Below are positions 1 to 5,666 of a stretch of DNA of 7,324 nt, one piece after another. Within the stretch, counting starts at the first letter, position 1. Every line of letters starts with the position of its first letter. The position numbers were made by a program, and so were the translations under genes. Source of the DNA: Eudoraea sp. (lineage in GTDB: Bacteria; Bacteroidota; Bacteroidia; Flavobacteriales; Flavobacteriaceae); assembly GCA_013041785.1 (NCBI GenBank), contig JABDRK010000153.1:1-7324 (forward strand), read 5' to 3'. The notes beneath the pieces were generated by a model. That model was given only the letters and a program-made list of their open reading frames with translations. It did not search any database and was not told the origin of the DNA.

Positions 1-824
1 ATGCCACACCGCTTACGCTTGGGCAGGAATTCTCGGGATATGTTGCACAATTGGATCATGGGATCAAGGCACTAAAAAACACCCTGGAACACCTTAGTGA
101 ACTTGCCCTTGGAGGCACAGCTGTGGGTACCGGACTCAATACACCATCCGGATATGACGTAGCAGTAGCCCGTTATATCGCTGAATTTACAGGCCATCCC
201 TTTAAAACGGCGGCCAATAAATTCGAAGCCCTTGCTGCACATGATGCGTTGGTAGAAACCCATGGGGCTTTGAAGCAACTTGCAGTATCCCTGAACAAAA
301 TTGCCAATGACATTCGAATGCTGGCCTCCGGACCAAGATCTGGTATTGGCGAACTCATCTTACCGGCCAATGAACCGGGGAGCTCCATTATGCCAGGTAA
401 GGTCAATCCCACCCAATGCGAAGCACTCACCATGGTCTGTGCCCAGGTAATGGGCAACGATGTTGCCGTGACCATTGGCGGCACTCAGGGACATTACGAA
501 CTCAATGTATTCAAGCCGGTTATGGCGGCAAATGTGTTGCAATCTGCCCAGTTAATAGGAGACGCCTGTATGAGTTTTGATAAGAACTGTGCTGTAGGAA
601 TAGAACCCAACCATGAGATAATCAGCACCCTGCTTTCCAATTCCCTTATGCTGGTGACCGCACTGAATACGAAGATCGGTTATTACAAGGCTGCTGAGAT
701 AGCCAACACCGCACATAAAAACGGGACTACCCTTCGCGAAGAGGCCATTCAGCTGGGGTATGTAACGGCAGAGGAGTATGATGAGTGGGTTAAGCCGGAA
801 GATATGGTCGGCTCCCTAAAATAG
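1..824 (+). CDS. fumC: Fumarate hydratase, class II (FumC), 3' part; 5' end lies outside the window
   Basis: This enzyme interconverts fumarate and (S)-malate in the cytoplasmic TCA cycle and works as a homotetramer. The reading frame is open from the left edge, with the first full codon at nt 3; a TTG at nt 51 is an internal Leu, not a start. The first visible residues, [20 protein letters not shown], match the FumC segment just after the catalytic His region (E. coli His188), so about 190 N-terminal residues and that His are missing. The family signature [15 protein letters not shown] lies at nt 378-422. By the E. coli scheme its first Ser (nt 381-383) is the catalytic Ser318, followed by the Lys324 and Asn326 equivalents. 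Other typical blocks are [39 protein letters not shown] and the C-terminal [12 protein letters not shown]. No frameshift or missing residue is visible. The gene stops at TAG, about 40 bp before a hairpin terminator. Assignment to FumC rather than aspartase or argininosuccinate lyase is firm. Confidence 0.96.
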   Translation, partial: ATPLTLGQEFSGYVAQLDHGIKALKNTLEHLSELALGGTAVGTGLNTPSGYDVAVARYIAEFTGHPFKTAANKFEALAAHDALVETHGALKQLAVSLNKIANDIRMLASGPRSGIGELILPANEPGSSIMPGKVNPTQCEALTMVCAQVMGNDVAVTIGGTQGHYELNVFKPVMAANVLQSAQLIGDACMSFDKNCAVGIEPNHEIISTLLSNSLMLVTALNTKIGYYKAAEIANTAHKNGTTLREEAIQLGYVTAEEYDEWVKPEDMVGSLK

Positions 825-833
825 TCACCTATA

Positions 834-848
834 TGAATTGAATTGAAT
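834..848. repeat. Short tandem repeat (TGAAT)x3
   Basis: Three perfect consecutive copies of the 5-mer TGAAT lie between the fumC stop codon and its terminator. It is non-coding. No function can be assigned, and it may simply be slippage in AT-rich intergenic DNA. Confidence 0.6.
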
Positions 849-864
849 AGTGGGTTAATCCAAT

Positions 865-893
865 AAAAAAAGGGGCATTTAAGCCCCTTTTTT
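865..893. terminator. Bidirectional rho-independent terminator between fumC and the convergent gene
   Basis: The stem GGGGC (872-876) pairs with GCCCC (883-887) around the loop ATTTAA. Seven A's lie to the left (865-871) and six T's to the right (888-893), which can extend the stem and give a U-tract on either strand. It sits 40 nt after the fumC stop on the + strand and 18 nt past the stop of the leftward gene at 912 on the - strand, so it can end both transcripts. Confidence 0.85.
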
Positions 894-908
894 AACTAAC
901 TAACTAAC
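893..908. repeat. Short tandem repeat (TAAC)x4
   Basis: Four perfect copies of TAAC follow the terminator directly and end 3 bp before the stop codon of the leftward gene. Because the period is 4, the array places TAA stops in all three + strand frames. It is non-coding, and the function, if any, is unknown. Confidence 0.65.
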
Positions 909-911
909 GTT

Positions 912-1799
912 TTACTTTAAAGTAAACTTGGATGTTCCTAACAATTTTAAGCCGTCATCATATACATTGACCATATAGTTACCTTTCTGGAAATCGCCAT
1001 CTGGTTTGTTGATGTAATCGCAAACGTCCAGGGAATTGTTTTCGTAATAAAAATTGGTTCCTTTGCTGTAGCTCACAGAAGCACCTTCTTCAGTAGATTT
1101 AGAGAGTCCTCCACCAAGAATATTTCCTTGTGGATCCAATACTTCGATTAGGAATTCACGGTCTCCGGCGTCTGCAATCAGGTTGTCTGCAACTGTAAAA
1201 CAGATCTTGAACTTATCGGTACTTCTGGCGCGAGAAGTAGATACCAACTTGCCATTGTTTCTTTCCCGTACGGCGTCAACAGTAAACTGTGACAAATTCA
1301 ATGCTGATCCTCTTTCAACGGCAGCAGCCAATTGTGTGTTCTGAACAACGAGGGAATCACTAAATACAGTTTGCTTCTCTAATTCGGTAAATGTGCTATC
1401 GCGTTGCATAGCGATCAAAGCGTTCGATTGAGTCAAAGAATCAACCTGCTTCATTAATTGCTCACGTTCTGCCCTTAATACTCTTACCTGCCTTCTGTAA
1501 CGAGACAAGGTAGAAATGTCAGCCTTCATATTTTGAACTGAATCGATATACTTGGCAATTCGGTCCCGAGCAACAACCAGTTCTTCATTGGTTGCATTGC
1601 TTTCCAGAATAGCCTTTTCATATTCGGATCTAAGGCTTTCCAAATCTTCAACAACCAGTGCCTTTTCTTCAGTTAAGGCCGCAGTTGTTTTTTTCTTGTC
1701 CTGATAGAGACTAACGGTATAGATTATGGTCCCCAATAGCACTACGCCCAATAGGCCGGCTATTACCTTTAATCCATTGTTGTTTTTTTGTTCCGTCAT
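912..1799 (-). CDS. Membrane-anchored coiled-coil protein of unknown function (flavobacterial type)
   Basis: The 295-residue protein starts at ATG 1799-1797 and ends with TAA. It has a short polar N-terminus (MTEQKNNNGLK), one hydrophobic membrane segment at about residues 12-31, and then a long charged stretch at about 36-165, rich in Glu, Lys, Leu and Ala, that looks like coiled coil. A C-terminal domain at about 170-295 has alternating hydrophobic and polar residues typical of beta structure, with two cysteines (Cys200 and Cys260). There is no cleavable signal peptide or lipobox, so it is probably held by its single membrane span. Topology is uncertain: Lys residues flank both sides, with a KKK cluster just after the span. 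I see no enzyme motif. Such proteins may be given names borrowed from other coiled-coil families, which should not be trusted here. It is transcribed alone, converging on fumC and diverging from the gene at 1972. The CDS is firm and the function unknown. Confidence 0.88.
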   Translation of the reverse strand: MTEQKNNNGLKVIAGLLGVVLLGTIIYTVSLYQDKKKTTAALTEEKALVVEDLESLRSEYEKAILESNATNEELVVARDRIAKYIDSVQNMKADISTLSRYRRQVRVLRAEREQLMKQVDSLTQSNALIAMQRDSTFTELEKQTVFSDSLVVQNTQLAAAVERGSALNLSQFTVDAVRERNNGKLVSTSRARSTDKFKICFTVADNLIADAGDREFLIEVLDPQGNILGGGLSKSTEEGASVSYSKGTNFYYENNSLDVCDYINKPDGDFQKGNYMVNVYDDGLKLLGTSKFTLK

Positions 1800-1971
1800 A
1801 ATGTAAAAGTTAATTTTTGTCTTGTTTGTTTGCGAATCCAGGTCTTTTCCTGTTCAGTCTATATACGTTTAAGTTTTAGTTTTAGATTTCTTAACCTTAA
1901 AAAAAGTTTGGAAGGACAAGAAAATATTGGGAATAGCGTATCTTTAGGTATTAATAAAATCCCTTCTTTTT
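1800..1971. promoter_or_regulatory. Divergent intergenic region between the genes at 1799 (-) and 1972 (+)
   Basis: These 172 bp hold no convincing gene and must contain the start signals for leftward and probably rightward transcription. The DNA is AT-rich, with T-runs and A-runs (for example around 1900-1906) and repeated TTTTAG at 1874-1885. For the leftward gene only a weak Bacteroidota-like promoter is visible: TTG (- strand of 1917-1919) and TAAGGTTA (- strand of 1892-1899), spaced 17 bp, with two mismatches to TAnnTTTG. Neither flanking gene has a clear Shine-Dalgarno sequence, which is normal for this phylum. The promoter role is inferred from the divergent gene layout. Confidence 0.5.
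1939..1946 (+). promoter_or_regulatory. Candidate -7 promoter element for the rightward three-gene unit
   Basis: TATCTTTA matches the Bacteroidota -7 consensus TAnnTTTG except for the final base. It lies 25 bp before the ATG at 1972, giving a short leader of roughly 15-25 nt. The nearest upstream TTTG (1907-1910) is 28 bp away, more than the usual spacing of about 17-23 bp, so the -33 element is weak or absent. This is a tentative call. Confidence 0.35.
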
Positions 1972-2754
1972 ATGAAGAAACTGCTCTTTATCTGCATTAT
2001 GCTTTTGTTTAATTGCAAAGAGGCTCCCAAAGAGGAAAAAGAGGCCATCCCAAGTGAAGAAAGCGTTGCACGGCAAGAGAAAACAGCACCGACTATATTT
2101 CCGGTAGAACACGCCACTGCAGTACTACAGTGGGATGATTACACTTTGTACATAGACCCTGTAGGTGATGCGGCATCGTTTGCAGCCTTTCCCTCACCTG
2201 ATTTAATTCTCATTACCGATATTCACGGGGATCATCTTAGCGTTGAAACCCTTGAAGGCCTGGATACTGATAAGGCTAAAATAATTGTGCCTCAGGCCGT
2301 AGCTGATAAACTCCCCCAGCAATTCACCCCTCAAATTGATGTGCTCAACAACGGGGACACCAAAGAAAGGTTTGGTTTTCTGATTGAAGCCATCCCCATG
2401 TATAATTTACGGGAAGAGGCCAGGGGCTTTCATGAAAAAGGTCGGGGAAATGGCTATGTGATAAACAGAAACGGCATGCGAATATATTTTTCCGGGGATA
2501 CAGAAGATATTCCGGAAATGAGAACCCTAAAAAATATTGACAAAGCCTTTGTATGCATGAATCTGCCCTACACCATGACGGTAGAAAAGGCAGCGGAGGC
2601 AGTGCTCCAGTTTAATCCCCGGGAAGTTTATCCCTATCATTTCCGCGGCAGGCCAGATGTTAGCGATGTGGGAAAGTTTAAGGAATTGGTTACCTCCGAA
2701 AACCCTGATATCAGGGTAGTTCAATTAGATTGGTACCCTAATGCCCCCTATTGA
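1972..2754 (+). CDS. Metallo-beta-lactamase-fold hydrolase, predicted lipoprotein (UlaG-like, COG2220-type)
   Basis: The 260-residue protein has an N-terminal lipoprotein signal peptide: MKK, a hydrophobic core (residues 4-13), and a lipobox-like LFNC with Cys15 as the expected lipidated residue. An acidic/Lys linker (about 16-40) follows, so it should sit in the envelope facing the periplasm or cell surface. The hydrolase domain runs from about residue 43 to the end. Visible metal-site elements are the DIHGDH motif (83-88, nt 2218-2235), His154 in RGFHEKGRGNGY, Asp176 in YFSGDTE and His223 in YPYHFRG. The first His of the usual HxHxDH is Asp83. The layout fits the UlaG-like branch of the superfamily (Lactamase_B_3 type), not true antibiotic beta-lactamases; the substrate is unknown. 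An M16 protease pair follows on the same strand with no terminator between, so co-transcription is likely. The fold is well supported, while substrate and location are inference. Confidence 0.88.
   Translation: MKKLLFICIMLLFNCKEAPKEEKEAIPSEESVARQEKTAPTIFPVEHATAVLQWDDYTLYIDPVGDAASFAAFPSPDLILITDIHGDHLSVETLEGLDTDKAKIIVPQAVADKLPQQFTPQIDVLNNGDTKERFGFLIEAIPMYNLREEARGFHEKGRGNGYVINRNGMRIYFSGDTEDIPEMRTLKNIDKAFVCMNLPYTMTVEKAAEAVLQFNPREVYPYHFRGRPDVSDVGKFKELVTSENPDIRVVQLDWYPNAPY
2702..2717. repeat. 16-bp perfect palindrome at the 3' end of the hydrolase gene
   Basis: ACCCTGATATCAGGGT is its own reverse complement. It lies inside the coding sequence for Asn-Pro-Asp-Ile-Arg-Val, about 120 bp before the preferred start of the next gene. 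A dyad of this size resembles a dimeric regulator site but may be chance, and no second copy was noticed in the window. Confidence 0.5.
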
Positions 2755-2838
2755 TTCATCGCCTGTAACATAATCGTATTAATATCATCTTACAAATAGG
2801 CATTTCGCCTTATGAACAAAAATCAAAACCCTAATTAT

Positions 2839-4230
2839 ATGAAAACAACGCTTTTGCGGTTTGCCGCTTTGGGTGTCTTTTTGCTTTTTTTAAGCTCCTG
2901 TTCTCAGGATAGCTCAAAAGAAACGGCAGCCGAATTCCAAGTTCCCGTAACCTATTACAAATTGGATAACGGATTGAAGGTGATCCTGTCTCAGGACACC
3001 ACCTCCCCAACAGCCATTGTAGCTGTGTATTATAATATTGGCTTCAGGATAGAACCCAAGGACCGAACTGGCTTTGCCCATTTATTTGAACATATGATGT
3101 TCCAGGGATCTGAAAACCTGGGCAAAATGGAATTTATAAAACTGGTTCAGCAGAATGGAGGGGTATTGAATGGATCCACCCGTTTTGATTTTACCAATTA
3201 TTTTGAAATTGTTCCTTCTCACAAACTGGAAACCATGCTTTGGGCTGAGGCCGACCGGATGAGGGGTCTGGATATTACCCAGGAAAATCTGTCAAATCAG
3301 CAGGGAGTTGTGAAAAACGAAGTGAAAGTAAATGTCTTGAATCAACCCTATGGCGGGTTTCCCTGGCTAGACATGCCCCAATATGCCAATGAGAATTGGT
3401 ACAACGCCCATAATTTCTATGGTGATCTTGAAGATCTGGACGCGGCCAACCTCGAAGATGTTTCCAGTTTCTTTGACACCTATTACGCTCCAAATAATGC
3501 AGCCATTGCTGTTGTAGGAGATTTTGAACTGGAAGAAACCAAGGCATGGATCGAGAAATATTTTGGCGATATCCCTGCTGCCGAATTGCCCCCACAACCA
3601 GATGTCTCAGAATCAAAGCAGGAAGCTGCCAAGGAATTTACCAAGGATGATAATCTGGCCAATAAACCGGCTTTAGCTGTTGCCTATCATATGCCTCCCC
3701 GTAATTCCCCGGAATATTACGCCATGGGGCTCCTGGATCAGATTTTGGTTCAGGGAGACAACAGTCTGTTGGTTCAAAAATTAGAAAAGGAAAAAGGTTT
3801 TTCTTCTAATGTAGGAGGGGGTATAAACTACCTGGGCAATATGTTCAATTACAAGGGGCCCATGCTCTGGATGTACAATCTCACCTATGATAATGACACC
3901 AGCAAAGAAGAAGTGATGGGGGCTATTAAAGAGGTTATGGATGGACTGGAAGGCGTAGTTACCCAGGAAATGTTGGATAAGGCCCTAATCAAGATCCGGT
4001 CTGAACTTTATGATAACATTGGGGGTACATTTGGCCTCGGCCGTGCCGACTTGCTGTGTAGTTTTGCACTCTTTGATGATGATCCGGAACGAATCAATTC
4101 CCTCGAAGCGGAATTTCGTAAAATAGACCTGGAAACCGTGAAGCGTACCATTTCTGAGTACCTCAGACCAACAAATCGGACAGTTCTCGTCGTAAATCCA
4201 CTTTTGGCCGCTAACGAAAAAACACAATAA
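2839..4230 (+). CDS. M16 family zinc metallopeptidase, catalytic subunit, predicted lipoprotein
   Basis: This is a predicted processing peptidase of the insulinase/pitrilysin superfamily (M16B-like). From ATG 2839 the protein has 463 residues and opens with a lipoprotein signal MKTTLLRFAALGVFLLFLSSC (Cys21 lipidated). An in-frame ATG at 2812 would add nine polar residues before the signal, so 2839 is preferred. The inverted zinc motif HxxEH is intact as H81-L-F-E84-H85 (nt 3079-3093), and the third zinc ligand is Glu161 in VVKNE. The N-terminal peptidase domain spans about 35-235 and the second M16 domain about 270-455. In the second domain the usual Arg/Tyr pair is missing: Leu310 replaces Arg, with Phe321 and Ser323 near the Tyr position. 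A partner supplying that pair is therefore expected, and the next gene, 2 bp downstream, encodes one. It should be anchored in the envelope outside the cytoplasm. Family assignment is firm; the substrate is unknown. Confidence 0.93.
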   Translation: MKTTLLRFAALGVFLLFLSSCSQDSSKETAAEFQVPVTYYKLDNGLKVILSQDTTSPTAIVAVYYNIGFRIEPKDRTGFAHLFEHMMFQGSENLGKMEFIKLVQQNGGVLNGSTRFDFTNYFEIVPSHKLETMLWAEADRMRGLDITQENLSNQQGVVKNEVKVNVLNQPYGGFPWLDMPQYANENWYNAHNFYGDLEDLDAANLEDVSSFFDTYYAPNNAAIAVVGDFELEETKAWIEKYFGDIPAAELPPQPDVSESKQEAAKEFTKDDNLANKPALAVAYHMPPRNSPEYYAMGLLDQILVQGDNSLLVQKLEKEKGFSSNVGGGINYLGNMFNYKGPMLWMYNLTYDNDTSKEEVMGAIKEVMDGLEGVVTQEMLDKALIKIRSELYDNIGGTFGLGRADLLCSFALFDDDPERINSLEAEFRKIDLETVKRTISEYLRPTNRTVLVVNPLLAANEKTQ

Positions 4231-4232
4231 TC

Positions 4233-5624
4233 ATGAAATCATTCTATATATTTCTTTTCGCCCTATTACTATTCCCTGCAGGTTTTACCAGTGCGCAGGA
4301 GAAGGAACTACCCCCGGAGGGAGGTACACCAAAAAACTTTAACCTTCCGGAAAAAGAGGTGGTGCAGCTAGACAATGGCCTTAAACTGGTCATGATCCCT
4401 TACGGAGCCATTCCCAAGGCGAGTATCCGGATCAGCATTAAAACCGGTAACATCAATGAAAATGAAGATCAGGTGTGGTTATGTGATCTGCTTGCAGATC
4501 TAATGCAGGAGGGAAGTACTACCCGAACAGCCCAGCAAATCGCTGATGAAGTGGCCGGTATGGGTGGTAACCTTAATATTGGGGTAGGCGCTCATACTAC
4601 TTCCTTATCCACTTCTGTGTTGTATGAATTCGTACCGGATGCTATTGAATTGATGGCCGATGTACTTCGTAACCCCAAATGGCCTGAGGAAGAACTAGAC
4701 CGCCTTAAAAATGACATGAAGCGGAGTTTAGCCGTCCAACTTTCACGACCCAGGGCTCAGGCGATGCGCGATTTTTACGCCTCCTTGTATCCCGACCACT
4801 CTTACGGCAGGGTCTTTCCCACTGAATCACAGATTGATTCCTATACCACAGCTGACATTCAGGATTTCTACAATACCCATTTCGGGGGCCAAAGGACCAC
4901 TATTTATGTTGCGGGGAATTTTGACAAAGCTGCAGTTGAGAAGGCTGTTCAAACGGCTATGTCTGACTGGAAGGAAGGACAGGCAGCCTCGTATCCTGTA
5001 GCCAATGCGGTTACCTCAAACAAGGTGCAAATTATAGACCGGCCGGGCGCGCCACAGTCCACAATATACTTTGGCTTACCTGTACCTGATCCTTCACATC
5101 CGGACTATCTGGCTCTGGATGTTACCAATTCTATTCTCGGAGGATCTTTTGCTTCCAGGATCACCAGCAACATTAGGGAAGACAAAGGGTACACCTACTC
5201 CCCTACCTCAGTTCTTGCAGCCAATTACAAAACCGGACTTTGGTACGAAATGGCGGATGTCACTACCGAACATACGGGAGCATCTATTGCCGAGATTAAG
5301 AAAGAGATTGAACGATTACAGGAAGAACCCCCCTCGGCTGAAGAGCTGGAAGGGATTTTAAATTATGAGTCGGGTATTTTTGTGTTACAAAATTCCAGCC
5401 CTGGTGGCATTATCGGACAATTGATTTTCCTGGATACCCATGAATTGGATGAGGACTTCTTAAAAAATAAGGTGGCCAATATGCTTGCTGTGAGCCCTGA
5501 AAAAGTATCCGAGCTTACACGAAAATATATCAAACCTGAAAACATGACACTGATTGTCGTGGGTGATAAAGAAAAAATAGAAGACCAAATTCAGGAAACC
5601 CTGGAACAACCTTTAAAACAGTAA
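4233..5624 (+). CDS. M16 family peptidase homologue, non-catalytic (Arg/Tyr) subunit, secreted
   Basis: The 463-residue protein has a Sec signal peptide (hydrophobic core about residues 4-17, likely cleavage after TSA at 21/22) and no lipobox, so it should be soluble in the periplasm or secreted. It has the two-domain M16B architecture: N domain about 40-245 and C domain about 265-455. The zinc motif is lost; aligned to the upstream gene, HxxEH reads D85-L-L-A-D89 (nt 4485-4499), so it should not bind the catalytic zinc. It keeps the C-domain block GGSFASRI...REDKGYTYS with Arg309 and Tyr320/Tyr322, which in M16B proteases helps bind the substrate backbone. Its start lies 2 bp after the upstream stop, indicating one operon and probable translational coupling. 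With the upstream protein it likely forms a heterodimeric protease, as described for paired M16B subunits of Sphingomonas sp. A1 and for mitochondrial MPP. The pairing is an inference; the family is certain. Confidence 0.92.
   Translation: MKSFYIFLFALLLFPAGFTSAQEKELPPEGGTPKNFNLPEKEVVQLDNGLKLVMIPYGAIPKASIRISIKTGNINENEDQVWLCDLLADLMQEGSTTRTAQQIADEVAGMGGNLNIGVGAHTTSLSTSVLYEFVPDAIELMADVLRNPKWPEEELDRLKNDMKRSLAVQLSRPRAQAMRDFYASLYPDHSYGRVFPTESQIDSYTTADIQDFYNTHFGGQRTTIYVAGNFDKAAVEKAVQTAMSDWKEGQAASYPVANAVTSNKVQIIDRPGAPQSTIYFGLPVPDPSHPDYLALDVTNSILGGSFASRITSNIREDKGYTYSPTSVLAANYKTGLWYEMADVTTEHTGASIAEIKKEIERLQEEPPSAEELEGILNYESGIFVLQNSSPGGIIGQLIFLDTHELDEDFLKNKVANMLAVSPEKVSELTRKYIKPENMTLIVVGDKEKIEDQIQETLEQPLKQ
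4485..4500. repeat. 7-bp inverted repeat over the degenerate zinc-motif codons
   Basis: GATCTGC (4485-4491) and GCAGATC (4494-4500) are separated by TT. The dyad coincides with the codons for D-L-L-A-D, the degenerate zinc motif. The identical Asp codons at both ends contribute to the symmetry. A regulatory role is not supported. Confidence 0.5.
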
Positions 5625-5634
5625 AGGCTTTCAT

Positions 5635-5665
5635 AAAAAACGCCCGGAAGTTTCCGGGCGTTTTT
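5635..5665. terminator. Bidirectional rho-independent terminator between the M16 operon and ettA
   Basis: A strong GC-rich hairpin has CGCCCGGA (5641-5648) pairing with TCCGGGCG (5653-5660) around the loop AGTT. Six A's precede it (5635-5640) and five T's follow (5661-5665), giving a U-tract on both strands. It starts about 10 bp after the M16 stop and directly abuts the ettA stop at 5667-5669, so it can serve both convergent units. Confidence 0.92.
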
Positions 5666-5666
5666 A

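Noticed and set aside
51..824. TTG at 51 as the start of a short FumC-like protein
   Set aside because: The FumC match continues in frame upstream to nt 3 ([10 protein letters not shown]...), so the gene is cut by the window edge, not truncated.
1788..2012. 74-codon + strand open frame across the divergent intergenic region
   Set aside because: It overlaps the starts of two well-supported genes, has no recognisable family features, and its tail is an out-of-frame reading of the lipoprotein signal.
1972..2754. Antibiotic beta-lactamase
   Set aside because: The motif layout (DIHGDH, SGDTE, PYHFRG) is that of UlaG-like hydrolases; there is no basis for a resistance role.
2798..2810. Small hairpin AGGC-ATTTC-GCCT before the first M16 gene as a terminator or attenuator
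   Set aside because: The stem is only 4 bp and no T-run follows.
2755..2838. Separate promoter for the M16 pair
   Set aside because: TTG at 2751-2753 and TAATCGTA at 2771-2778 have fair spacing (17 bp), but the second fits TAnnTTTG poorly; read-through from 1972 is simpler.
3275..3616. 113-codon - strand open frame inside the first M16 gene
   Set aside because: It lies wholly within a clear M16 coding sequence and its translation looks like antisense noise.
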